The notes beneath the pieces were generated by a model. The model made no database searches. It saw nothing but the letters and a program-made list of their open reading frames with translations, and was not told where the DNA came from. A program made the translations under genes and the position numbers. A stretch of DNA of 64,000 nucleotides. It comes from Cladobotryum mycophilum (taxonomy: Eukaryota > Ascomycota > Sordariomycetes > Hypocreales > Hypocreaceae). The stretch is from NCBI GenBank assembly GCA_036429605.1, contig JAVFKD010000016.1, positions 1,922,001-1,986,000 of the forward strand, read 5' to 3'. Within the stretch, counting starts at the first letter, position 1, and each line of letters begins with the position of its first letter. Shown here piece after piece: positions 1 through 11,698 of the stretch.

Positions 1-982
1 TGAGTTGTGAGAAGCATCATGTTGCTTCCAATAAGCGCTTCACTGATACTCGATATCGAAGAGTTGTCTGCTTAAGCAAGGCTATATATATAGACAAGGT
101 AGTATCCAAATCAGAGATGAGATCCGAAGATTGTTTGATAAGATTAAGAGAGACAGACCCCTCATAAAAAACAAACCCCCCTCTCTAGGCTTCTTCCACA
201 AGGGTCCATGGCCAACGAATGAGCGACGAGAGATGTGCGCATTGGGTTACCATCGCCCTCTGATTGCCTCATTGTGCATGACCAGAATGGGCAGTCTACC
301 CTACCATAATTACCAGAGAGACATGGAAGTTACATATAAAGACGAGATCGTCCCCTCCAATTCCATTGTGTCCCCTCCCTGTATGTAACACCTGGTACGT
401 CTAGTACCTACTTTTGATCGGCTGGTTCAAGGGATATTGAAGTTGGCTTCTTGTTCGTTTCACACGCCCCTTTAAGTTGGCTTTTCCCTCCCTTTTTTGC
501 TATCACCGTTAACCGCTACCAACCAACAAACACACACACACACACACACACACACAGCTAGGCGTGCTGGGGTGATAATAAGCCCGCCCGGCCAAGAAGA
601 AAAAAGAGTCACCAGCCATTTCTTAACATTGTCTCTTCTTTCCTTCTTCCCTTTTCTCTTTCCTCTCTTCCTTTTAGTAAAAATAGGCATGGAGCATCTT
701 CATCTTCATCAAAGATTGACGCTCTCATCAGTTCCTGACAATTACCTCATCATCCTCAACGATCCAGCCTCCTTTGGGTGCAATCTAAGAATAGCAGAGG
801 GCGATTCACCACCTGCAGGCACCAAGTCGCGGGGTGCATGAGCAAGGACGAACCGGGAACAAAAATTTAGGTACCCGCCACCACCGCTGGAACCAAATTC
901 GCTGTGGCCGCCCCCCAAGCTTGCCCAATCACGTGTTGTGGGAACCCCCCCCCTAAGCTTGTACACCGAGTCCGCCGCCGCC
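1..982. other. Intergenic region upstream of the Atg22-like gene
   Basis: I see no supported gene here. The short open frames lack family features and run through low-complexity DNA. A (CA)13 microsatellite lies at 531-556 and a pyrimidine-rich tract at about 625-680. The last 250 bases probably hold the promoter and leader of the permease gene. Confidence 0.6.
531..556. repeat. (CA)13 microsatellite
   Basis: About thirteen uninterrupted CA units, directly visible. It lies some 430 bases upstream of the first gene's start codon. Confidence 0.9.
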
Positions 983-3010
983 ATGACGCTCCGTCCTGAC
1001 CTCCAAGGTCGGAGGCTTTGGTCAGGACTCTCCATCCTCTCCAGGAACTCACATCGATCCTTTGCCACCTCTTCGTTTGAGGCCGACGACGAGCGGTCCT
1101 CGACTGAAGGAGACATGAGTCCCAGAAGCAGCATCGACAGTGACGGTGACCTGCTGAGGCCGGGGACGCCGGCCTATGCTGGGCAGGATACCAGACCGAC
1201 TTCTAAGAAGGAGTTGATGGGATGGTACATGTATGGTTTCGCTGCTGAGACGTATGTTATTTGCGGAATAGGTAAGCACGTCCTTGAAGCCCCCTTATTT
1301 CACTGTTTCCCGACCTCTGTTATAGACGGCGAAAGCTAACGCGTGGTCGTCACAGCTTCATTCATCCCAATCCTCCTCGAGTCCCTAGCCCGTGAAAATG
1401 GCGTCCTGCTATCCGATCCGACCCAGCCGTGCGGCTCCAGCGATAACAAGACCATGGACGAGGGCCAGTGTATCATATACGTCTTGGGCATGGAGGTCAA
1501 CACCGCCAGTTTCGCCATGTATACATTTTCCGTCAGTGTTTTGATACAGGCCCTCTTGGTCGTGAGTATCAGCTGTGCTGCCGACCACGGAAACTACAGA
1601 AAGAAGCTTCTTCTTGGCTTCGCCTGGCTTGGCGGTCTCTCCGTCATGGGCTTCATTTTCATCAGCGAGTCGACCTACTTGATTGGCGCTCTCTTGACCA
1701 TCATCTCCAACACCTCATTCGGCGCGTCATTCGTGCTGCTTAATTCTTTTCTTCCACTCCTCGTTCGAAACCACCCAGAGGTACTCGAGGCTTACAGGCC
1801 CGAGACCCCTGACCTCGCTGATTCAACCTTGGACCACGCAAACGAAGATCATTTGGAGGCATCCATGGTCAACTCCACCTCGGCTTTACTAGAACAAGGC
1901 GACGGTGCTACTGGGTATGTACTCAAGCGTGTGCTGACCCATGAGGAAATCACTTCCAAGGAGCTTCAATTGTCAACCCGCATATCCGCTACAGGTATCG
2001 GCATCGGTTACAGTGCCGCATTATTTCTTCAATGTGTCTCCATTGGTATTCTTCTAGCTATGAAGAACACAACCTGGTCACAGAGAGTGGTCCTCTTTAC
2101 TGTTGGAGTTTGGTGGTCCGTGTTTACTATCCCTGCTGCGATGTGGCTCCGACCTCGACCCGGACCACCATTAGTCATTGATGGGAAGAAGGAAGGCATA
2201 TCTTGGTTCGCATACCTCGCATATGCCTGGAAATCCCTATTTCGCACCATCAAGCTAGCAAGGCGTCTGCTTGACATTATGCTGTTTCTTGCTGGGTGGT
2301 TCCTCCTCTCGGATGCAATCGCCACGACGAGCTCGACGGCCGTTTTGTTTGCAAAGACGACGCTTCACATGAAGCCTTGGGCTCTAGGGATGATTAATGT
2401 CATTTCAACCCTAGCCGGCGTGTGTGGTGCATTTGGATGGTCATGGGTATCGCGATTATTCAACCTGAAGCCACATCATACAATTTTGGTTTGCATCGCC
2501 CTGTTTGAACTGATTCCCCTCTACGGATTGATGGGATATCTGCCATTCGTGCAGCGATGGGGTGTGGGAGGATTGCAGCAACCTTGGGAGATGTATCCGC
2601 TCGCAGCCGTTTACGGTCTTGTGATGGGTGGCCTGAGTGGTTACTGCCGCTCCTTATTTGGCGAGTTGATCCCACCTGGATCCGAAGCCGCATTTTATGC
2701 GTTGTATGCCATTACCGACAAGGGCTCAAGCGTGTTCGGCCCGGCTATTGTGGGGGCCATCATTGATAGGACTGGTAGTATCAGACCCGCATTTTGGTTC
2801 TTGGGAGCCATTGTTGCCCTTCCAGCGCCCTTAATTTGGCTCATTAATGTTGAGCGAGGCAAGATGGAAGGAGAGAAGCTGGCTCGGACAATCGAAGGGT
2901 TTGAGGTATCTAATGAGGAGGAGACTGACAGTGAGGAGAGTCGAGGCATGTTGACGGATTACGAGGCATCGGGTCAGAGTAACGGCCAGGTGAATGGGAG
3001 ATCAGGGTAA
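983..3010 (+). CDS. ATG22: Atg22-like vacuolar amino-acid efflux permease
   Basis: Two exons, 983-1271 and 1356-3010, give 647 aa. The intron has a GTAAGC donor and CACAG acceptor, and the join rebuilds a GCT codon so that the Atg22 signature G-W-Y-x-Y-G-F-A-A-E followed by A-S-F-I-P-I-L-L-E runs through. The ATG at 983 sits in a good Kozak context (GCCGCCATGA); reading on upstream would use only a GTG. The protein has an acidic N-terminal tail of about 75 residues, about a dozen hydrophobic segments in an MFS-like arrangement, a long loop after the first group of membrane helices, and an acidic cytoplasmic C-terminus. Members of this family export amino acids from the vacuole after autophagic breakdown. 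Pezizomycotina often have several Atg22 paralogues, so which copy this is remains open. Confidence 0.9.
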
Positions 3011-4893
3011 AGGGCTTGCTTGGCATAGGGATTTGGGATATTGGATATGGATACGGATATGGAATATGGGCTATTTTGGATATTACGTTTGTTTGTATGT
3101 TTGTATGTCTTTGGTCTGGATGAAGTAATACTTTGTGCATAGCAATGGCGTTTTTTGACAGGATATCTCTACGGAGTAGTAGTTGATGAATGCTGATGAA
3201 TTGATTCCGTTCTTGGAATCAACCAACGCCTTTGAGTGTGTCTTAGCTGTAAGATTCCTAAGACAAGACGGGATGTCTCCGATGAATGGCACGGACATGG
3301 CCTGATTTTGAAAATGGCTGTCTTGAAAGGGAGTCCTACAAGTAACATCATCTTGGCAGTACTACGTAGTAACCTTGCAGCAATTGAACAAGGTTCGGCG
3401 TTTTTTTTTGTCACATATTGTTTTTGTGATGGAGAATGAGGAATTAATGGCAAAGAGGGGGTGCCTTGTTGCATGGCATGAGTGATCCATCCGTGCGACA
3501 AGGCTTAGTGTCCGCCTGGGTAGCGATGGATTTCAAATGGGTGAAGCCCAACAGCCGATCAAGGATGGGGATGTTGAGAGAATCAAAGAAAGCTGCAGAA
3601 GGTCTTTGCTCATTATAATTGGCGGCACGCTAATAAAGAACGTCGTGTCCGGTGGGGGCTCTCACGCGTTTTTGGCCTTTCTTGAAGAGAAAGAGAAACC
3701 GCGACCGCTCAACGCACTTGTAGTCTAGTATGTAGTGATGGCTGCCTGTCTGCCCTATGAATTGATTTCATCTCTAGCTGTTTAACCCGCTTGTTGGCTT
3801 GAACCTGCCCTTTGACTCGCTCCATACGAGTAATGTGGTGGTGGCATCTGTAGCAAGCGTGATCCAGGCTAATCTTAGCGTCTCCTTCTCAATTCTTCCA
3901 TCATTCGCAGGGATCGTGCTTGGGAAGTTGTTGTTGGTGTATTACATACTTGCACCGACGGGCAACAAAGCATCGTCATCATCATCATCGCCATCCCTCC
4001 TCCCTCCCTCCCCTATGCCGCCCTGGCGTTTTGGCATCCATCAACGGTCGAATTGATCTTAGAATACATTTTTTCTTTTATTTTTGTTTCTTTGGGGGCA
4101 TTTGTATCATCATCAGTTCTTGGTCTTTTCTTCTTCTTTCTTTTGTTTGTGTGTGGGAAGAATACGCAGCCGGAGCCGAGCCTTGTTGTCAGCGCCATTG
4201 TATTGGAGAAAGAACACTGGCATTCACATACTTTGTTCTCTCTTGTTTCTTCTTCACACTCATTTGCCCTTTATCATCATCATCATCATCATCATCATGA
4301 GCTTGTGTTGCTGTTATTGTTGGTGTTGACAACATTCGAACTACAAGTACTGCTGGTGCCGCTGCTACAGAAGACGGGCTGACTGTCAATTTTATCTTCT
4401 CCGTACCAACAACCTAAATATTTTTTCTTCCCCTGGAAGCTCCATACCTGCTACTACTCCAAGCCTGTCGCTTCAATTCCAATTACCCGTGTACTTACTA
4501 AAGCTAGCTTACCTCCTCCGCCTGACCTTGGCTTGCCCGACCTTGGCTTGCCCGCCTGCAACCTTAGCACTGCGTTTCGTCTTTGGACGACGAGCTTCAG
4601 CCGAAGGGGAGGCCCGGGCGCTTGGATTCTTCGATCTGTTCCAGCTTCTAAATACCCCGAATAGAGGAGACGCACCTCGCCGACCGATTGTCTCTCGCAG
4701 GAGAATCGCGCATCGAGCCGGAGCTGCGAGCGTCAACCTGCATCGGCTACCCGTGTCGCTTGCCGCCTAAATCGACGCGAAGAGGCTGGATCGATCCAAA
4801 CCGGCAAACTTGTACCATCACCCCCCGAGCCTGGCGCGCGCCAGTCACCAAACCGATATATATATATATATACTGCATCACATATCAGCAGCA
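3011..4893. other. Intergenic region between the permease and the BAH-PHD gene
   Basis: No supported gene. It contains one TACGGAGTA motif at 3170, an (ATC)9 repeat near 4273-4299, T-rich stretches at 4070-4150, and a (TA)8 tract at 4856-4872 only about 20 bases before the next start codon. Part of the second half is likely leader of the BAH-PHD gene. Confidence 0.6.
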
Positions 4894-6260
4894 ATGACTT
4901 CCAAATCAAAAAAGCGGCCTCTCCAAAGTCTCTCCGAAAGTCCCTCCCAAACTTCCTCCCAAACCTCCGCAGACACTCGTGCCCATTGTCCTTATTCCGC
5001 CACTACCATTGGAGATTCGATACCAGATAGTAGTGACACACACGCATCCAAGAAGCGGAAATCTAATGGACCAGCCAATAGTCAAAGGCTTCCACTACAG
5101 CCTTCGCCTTTCCAACCCACTGGCAAGTTCAAATCGAGCGAGGGCCTGGACTCTTTCTATAAAGTCGAGCCTGCGGAGAGCTGGCACGAGATGACGCGCT
5201 ACAATAGTTTTGTCTGTAAGTATTCCCACCCCGCATTGGGTTTCTTCACCCATGTCAAGTGTCCGAGATGGCTTCTAACCACGTATTTGTGCAGTACACG
5301 GCTGCAAATACTTCATCGATGATTTTGTTTACATATCAAACCAAGCGACGGTCGCCCAGCAAAGCAAAGCAGTACTCCCAGACGACGGCAGCAAAAAGGT
5401 AAACGACTACTGGGTAGCCCGCATATTGGAAGTCAGAGCAAAGGATCAATACCACGTGTATGCTCGCATATATTGGATGTACTGGCCCGAAGATCTACCC
5501 ACCTTAACTCTAGGTAACAAGAAGGTCTACGCTCGTCAACCTTATCATGGTCAGCATGAATTGGTCGCCTCAAATCACAGTAAGCTTTCGCTCATCCCAC
5601 GACAATGGAAATCCGCCCCCTATTAACGAATTATAGTGGATGTTATAAATGTTGTCAGTGTTTCCACGATCGCCAAAGTAAAACATTGGATAGAATCCAA
5701 TGACGATGACGTACAAGATGCCCTTTATTGGAGGCAGGCCTATGACACCCGATTCCACCAACTATCAGTACGATATCCCTCCCATACCTTGGACTCGCTC
5801 AGTTCATCGGTATAGTTGCTAACTTTAGCAGGCTATCGATCTAGTTTGTAGATGCTCGAAGCCGGCGAACCCTGACAGCCTCCTGGTTGGCTGCACAAAC
5901 GCCGAGTGCGAGATATGGCTACACTACGACTGCTTACTCCATGACGTCCTAATCCGAGTGTATGATGCTCTGGGAACGGATACACCACACAAGACCGAAG
6001 AGAAGGCGGTGAATGGCAATGGCGAAGATGGGACGCCAGTCCCCAACTACGGCACGGCTAAATCTACAACAAAGACGAAATCGGGGGTGGGAGGGCGTAG
6101 GAGGGGGGAAACCATACGAGGGCCTGTTTAAAGCGACGCTGAAAATGAACGAGGGACCTACTGTCTGGGAGATAACAGATTTGAGACGAGGCATCATTGG
6201 GGGGACAAATCGTGGGTCGAGAGCGCTCACTGCTTGAAATGCGACTCTGTTATTGTTTGA
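4894..6260 (+). CDS. BAH-PHD chromatin reader (EPR-1/BP1-like), frame broken twice at G runs
   Basis: Four exons: 4894-5215, 5295-5579, 5637-5767 and 5832-6260 (388 codons if the frame is restored). The N-terminus is basic and serine-rich with a K-K-R-K patch (about residues 1-95). A BAH domain follows (about 105-250), with D-Y-W-V-A-R-I and M-Y-W-P-E-D among its signatures. Then comes a PHD-type zinc finger opening with C-R-C, C-x4-C and H-x2-C. Exon 4 leaves frame near a six-G run at 6103-6108, continues in the +1 frame through G-K-P-Y-E-G-L-F and V-W-E-I-T-D-L-R, and returns at another six-G run (6199-6204) to end in H-C-L-K-C and a TGA at 6258. That last C-x2-C would complete the PHD zinc ligands. 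BAH-PHD proteins of this kind (Neurospora EPR-1, Fusarium BP1) read H3K27me3 to repress facultative heterochromatin. The homology is from domain order, not alignment. Confidence 0.8.
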
Positions 6261-7591
6261 CGATGAGGTTGGATATTTCTTGGAGGCAGTTGCTTGCTTG
6301 GGTATGGGACGACATCTACGACCTTTTTTTTTTTCTTTTCTTGGCTCGATTGCGCCAAAGGCACCTTTCCGGAAACGGGGGTTTCTTCTTTTCTTTTGGT
6401 TACTCGCTTTTCCTTCTTGACCAATCTTACCAACAAGACGAAACAATCTGAAGGAAAAGGAAAGAGAGAGAAAAGAAGGAAAAAAACCGGCAACGGGATG
6501 GAGTGAACTTTTTTGGGAGGGGGGTCCTTGTTTCGGCATAAACATCTCATTTGTCAGGGGGAGAAAAAGAGAAAAGGGGAAAGGGGCGGAAAAGGCTGTT
6601 GCTACTGCGCGCATATGTTAGCAGAAAGGAAGACCAAGGCACGGCGTTTGGCGATGGGGTTGTGTGGGCATATTTGGCGATGGGGTGTGCGGCATAGCAA
6701 GGCGGGCAGACATTCTCGTGATTTTCATCATCTTTCTGGTATTTGTTTGTATAGACTCGAGCACTACGACTTGTATTTTTTGTTGTTAGACATGGATCCG
6801 GCCTACTGATTAGAAAAGGGCACAAGAAAGGTTTTGTTTCTTGGAAGAAGCGAAAGTTTTTGAGTTGTCTTGCATTGAATCATGTAGAAGAATTGTATAA
6901 AAACGGAATGACCCATTGAGAGTTGTCGAGTGCATTTATTTTGATGGTACGGTGATGTGTGTGTATGTGTGTTGTATGACTGTTGTTTGGGTACGTCTGT
7001 AGAGCTAACACGAGGAAAAATTAAATGTGATGGTGATGGTGATGATGACTGAATAGATGGATCTAGAAATAGCAAGGATTAAGTATGGATGTAGTTCTTG
7101 ATATGACAAAACATTTCGTCTTTCGGGTAGCAAAGTCGAGCTTCTATCGATTACAAGAATGAAGCTCCCTTACAAGCAGAAGCTATGGGCAGGGCTCCTA
7201 TTACTATGGGGATAGTACGGAGTACATAGTCTACAGTGGGGGAATGTTTAGGCCATAGCTTTTTAGTTGCTGGTGACGTGACCCCCTTACATGGTTCCAT
7301 GGTCCATTGGTAGTTCCAATTGAGAAGCGATAGTAAGGCAAGTAAGGCTCAGGCTGCATCTTTCCCACCCGAAACTTACTTCAAACCCCGCGACTTTTTA
7401 GAAAAGGACGAATAAGCGTTTTCCGTTCTTTTCCCTCCCCCAAAAACCCACCACCACATCCCGGCTTTCCACCAACGAACTGTACATTTGCCGACTCCCC
7501 ATTCCGATTTGCCAAACGCGCCGACTTGTTGTTGTTGCTGTTGTTGTTGAATACAAATTGCGAAGCGGGTCAAGGTAGCCTTTTTTCCATC
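6261..7591. other. Intergenic region between the BAH-PHD and capping-protein genes
   Basis: No supported gene. There are purine-rich runs at 6455-6600, a TACGGAGTA motif at 7216 and a (GTT)n-like stretch at about 7525-7550 shortly before the next start codon. Confidence 0.6.
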
Positions 7592-8730
7592 ATGGCTGTC
7601 GATCCATTTGACTCGGCGCTGTAAGTCTCCAACAACTCCAAACCTCCAACCCGCTCAGAGGCCAAACAAAACAGACTGTCACCCAGCTTTCCACCCTCTC
7701 CCCCCGTACACACGCATTCCAATCGGTCGCGCGTCATCATTGAACCTTTACGCTCGCTAACGTGGCCATTCTCAAATGTAAAAGCGACCTCCTCCGCCGC
7801 CTCAACCCAAAGAACACGAGCGACCACCTCAATGCCATCATCTCCCTCGCCCCCGACCTGACCGAGGACCTCCTCTCCTCCGTCGACCAGCCCCTCACCG
7901 TCAAGCGGTGCAGGCAGACCGGCCGCGAATACCTGCTCTGTGACTACAACCGCGACGGCGACAGCTACCGCTCCCCTTGGTCGAACCAGTTTGACCCTCC
8001 CCTGGACGAGGGCGGCGTGGGAGGTGTCGGGCCCGGAGGCAACGATGGCGCTGGCGAGGGCGCGATTCCGAATGAGAGGGTACGCAAGATGGAGGTCAAG
8101 GCCAATGAGGCCTTTGATATCTACAGGGACTTGTACTACGAGGGTGGTGTGAGCAGTGTTTACCTCTGGAACTTGGATGACGGTTTCGCTGGTGTTGTTC
8201 TAGTCAAGAAATGTACGCGCGCCGCCCTTTTTTTGCTCTCTTCCCCCCTTTGTTTGTTTGTTTGTTTCTTTTTACAGCGTCTTTGCTCTTCCGGCATCGC
8301 AATGGCGCAACAGCAACTAACATGACGTTTCATAGCCGCCACCCCCGGTTCCGGCTCCGAGGGCGTGTGGGACTCGATCCACGTCTTCGAAGCCATCGAG
8401 CGCGGCCGCACAACGCACTACAAGCTCACATCCACCGTCATCCTCTCTCTCTCCACCAACGCCGAGGCCACCGTCGGCGAAATGGACCTCAGCGGCAATA
8501 TGACGCGTCAGGTGGAGCAGGACCTCCCCGTCGAGAACGACGACAGCCACATTGCCAACATTGGCCGCCTGGTCGAGGACATGGAGCTCAAGATGCGGAA
8601 CCTGCTGCAAGAGGTCTACTTTGGCAAGGCCAAGGATGTGGTCGGCGACTTGCGGAGCGTCGGAACCTTAAGCGACGGTGCAAGGGAGAGAGAGACTCAG
8701 CGGGAGATTATTGGAAGCATGAAGCGATGA
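7592..8730 (+). CDS. CAP2: F-actin-capping protein subunit beta
   Basis: Three exons, 7592-7620, 7785-8212 and 8336-8730, give 283 aa, the usual length. The first exon is only 29 bases and encodes M-A-V-D-P-F-D-S-A-L. Splicing at AAAAG rebuilds the conserved D-L-L-R-R-L-N-P, and a CTAAC branch site lies about 30 bases before the acceptor. Other family signatures are D-L-L-S-S-V-D-Q-P-L, L-L-C-D-Y-N-R-D-G-D-S-Y-R-S-P-W-S-N, Y-L-W-N-L-D and the C-terminal amphipathic segment with M-R-N-L-L-Q-E-V-Y-F-G-K. With the alpha subunit it caps actin barbed ends at cortical patches. A glycine-rich insertion of about 20 residues follows the S-P-W-S-N-Q-F-D-P-P motif, as is common in fungi. No defect is seen. 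Confidence 0.95.
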
Positions 8731-9275
8731 CGTGGCTAAAGGGGAGGAGAGAAGAGGGAGGAGGGAAGAGGGAGAGAAGAGGAGGGGAGGAGGGAAAGGT
8801 GAGTCAAAGAGAGAGACAGAGAGAAGAAGGAGAGACAGAACTTGGGCCATCTATGATGACGGCAAAGCCCCATGGCAAAATTATCAAAATTCTAGTACAT
8901 GTTTGAAACAATCAAGTCAACAAAAGAGAGAAGAAGAAGAAAAAAAAAGATTTCAGCTTTACGTCTACTCGATGTTTTCTTTTTCTTTTTTCTTTTTGGA
9001 ACTTTCATGACATTCTCACCGTTTCTCTCTTGCGATCTGATACAAGCCGTGGAGATTTGTAAAAAAAAAAGTTCATTCTTGAATCATCGCCCTGGCCGAT
9101 CCAAAAACCTCAGCTTCAAGGAAACCCAGCGTCAAAGAAAGGGGGTTCCTGGTCCTCCTCCCCGGGGGAAGGGGGGCAAACAGATCTCTTTTCGCTAAGA
9201 GACTTATCATCTCCCTGAACAAGATCTCTTCTCACCTTTGCCCTGATCTTTGTCCAGTCTTCGGGCCATCGCTCC

Positions 9276-9278
<3 letters not shown>

Positions 9279-9312
<34 letters not shown>
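9279..9312. repeat. (GA)17 microsatellite
   Basis: An uninterrupted AG dinucleotide tract in the gene desert, directly visible. Confidence 0.9.
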
Positions 9313-9316
<4 letters not shown>

Positions 9317-11662
9317 AACCCTGTAAAAAGAAACCAAGTCGTAGAGGGAAGAAGAAGGGGGAGGGAGGCGGATTTCCTGGAACCGAATAAGGCAAAAAAA
9401 CCCCCATCATCCGCCACATACCTGATTGCTAAGAACTTGATGTCAGATTATCGAGAAGGGCAAAAGAAAAGTGGCTTTCTTTTTGCGAGTCATTCTTTTC
9501 AGGACAGACAAATAGAAGGAAAGGAAAACAAAACAAAAACTAGTTGCCTTGATTATATGCCGGGTTTCACGCCCTGTGTTTGACTAAGAAGTCTCACAAG
9601 GTTTCTATCCCTCAACAAGCCACCGTCGTAAAAAAAAAAACCATTAAAAACATTCCAAATAACAAATCCCATTCTGGTCTCTTAAAAAAAAAAACCCCCC
9701 AACCATTCATGTTGTTTTCCCTCTTGCTTCATTCATTTCCCTGTCTCAAATGTTCCGCGCACGGATCCGTTGAGTTAATTATAGATATTCCTCACCAGAT
9801 AAAGAAAGAGAGGGGGAAAAAACGGCGTCGCGATGCTAATTTAAAGCTTCTATTTCTGGGGGCCGACGGCTCTGTTGAAACTTTTGACCGTTGAATGTTT
9901 GATAAGAGACTTTGTCTCATGCTGATGCAACCCCCTGCTCAAGGTTCCCCTCGGGCGCGAGGCCTGAAAGGGTCGCGTTTTGTGACATGTAGCCAAACAT
10001 TGATATCCCGCTCGCTCGTTCGACAAAGAAAAAGAAAAGAGTGGAATGACCTCATTGCCCAGAGAAGATCTTCAAGAAACGCGGGTGTTGCCAAGTCGGC
10101 CGAACAGATGGATGTGCATTGAAATTAAGGCTTCCGCGCAGAGGCTGGGAAACCATTGCAAATCGCCCGATAGATTTGTTTGTATCACAGCCTCATCTTA
10201 CCTCCTTTTTCTGTCATATCGTATACGCCGCAGATTCTGCGATTCGGTGCCATCTTCCCGATTTCGTACTGCTAATACAAGGCCCGCATGATGGCGTCGT
10301 CCCGTTATGTAACATGCATCATTGTGTTGCAGGGTCGAGAAGCGGACGTACGTAGTAGTAGGTAGTAGTAATCAGAGAACTGATGGATGGACGGATGACT
10401 TGCATAAATTGGTCGGCAGATTGCATGCCCGCCCCTTGTAGGCTCGGGATTGTGAAGGGATGGTGCGAAATCCCCAGCCAGTCGCTTTTTTCGTCCTCTT
10501 GCCAAATTCGCTCTCCCCACCTCTGGTAATCAAGGCATCATTTCACCTTCTCCCTCCCTTCACATCAAAACAAGTATTGAAGGGCGTCGTGGACGTCAGC
10601 CACAAACGGTGCCGTGTTTTGGATCCTCGTAAATCGGAGCTGCCTCTGTGGTCCAGATCCAGTCCCTCTCGGACATGTCTAAGATTGGTCATTAGAATGG
10701 AAAGGTGCTGGAATGCCGCGATAGCCATCGTTTGTGTTGAATATGCACACATACGAAGGACTGATGTGATAGAGGGCTAGCCATCCTACAGGGTGCATGG
10801 GTCCCTGGGCAAAATCGAAGGCTGGATGGGACCGCGTGACGATGATGATAGATTAGGTGATGCGACATAGCGGACCCCGGTTCTACCACTTTCTCCCTTC
10901 TCATTCGCAAATGTCATACGCGAACTGCTCAAGATGGAACCCGAAATGTGTCAATTCGACTTGCCCTGCGGCTGATACCCAGGTTGCCAGGTTAGCCTGT
11001 GCCTAAATTGGCTGGCTTGTCTAACTGCGATGCGGGTAAGGAAGCAAGGAACGTTGACAAGAGTAGCCGATTAGGGCATGTCTCTTGTTGATCTTGCGGT
11101 GAGTCTACTTACCCCCTCTTTCTCTTCCGTCCTGCTTTACCCCTTGTGGATTGATAGAGAGTGAGAGAGAGAGAGAATGAGAGGGAGAGAGACAGAAAAA
11201 CGTGGGCAGAGTCAGACCATTAGTCTAACCGACTTGACAACGCCAATGCATCCCATTGAAGTTGGAATGACTCGTCACCGGCGGTCGCTAGAAGTCATTC
11301 ATCCCCTCGCGGCTGAACTTACCACTAAAAGCCACTGATGTGCCACGGCGTTGAGAAGGAAGCACCAGGAAAGGCGCCAAAATTGGAGGCCGAAGAGGCT
11401 GATTCATGGACTTCGGGTTGTAACAGTTGGCGATCCATGCTTGCTTCTTCTCATTGCCAAGGCGTGCTTTTCGTCCAGGGGAATTTGTCAGTACTGTCTT
11501 GTAAACTTTACGCCATACAGTGTACAACTGGGTGCTACTCCTTGCATTGGAATTGGAACAAACAGAAACAATTTCCTCGGGACAGTCGAGTCCCGGTGGT
11601 CTCCCACGGTTGCCAATTTCATCATGCGTGGGATGCACCGCTAGGTCACGCAGTCATCGTGC

Positions 11663-11667
<5 letters not shown>

Positions 11668-11697
<30 letters not shown>
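11668..11697. repeat. (CT)15 microsatellite
   Basis: An uninterrupted pyrimidine dinucleotide tract in the gene desert. Confidence 0.9.
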
Positions 11698-11698
<1 letters not shown>

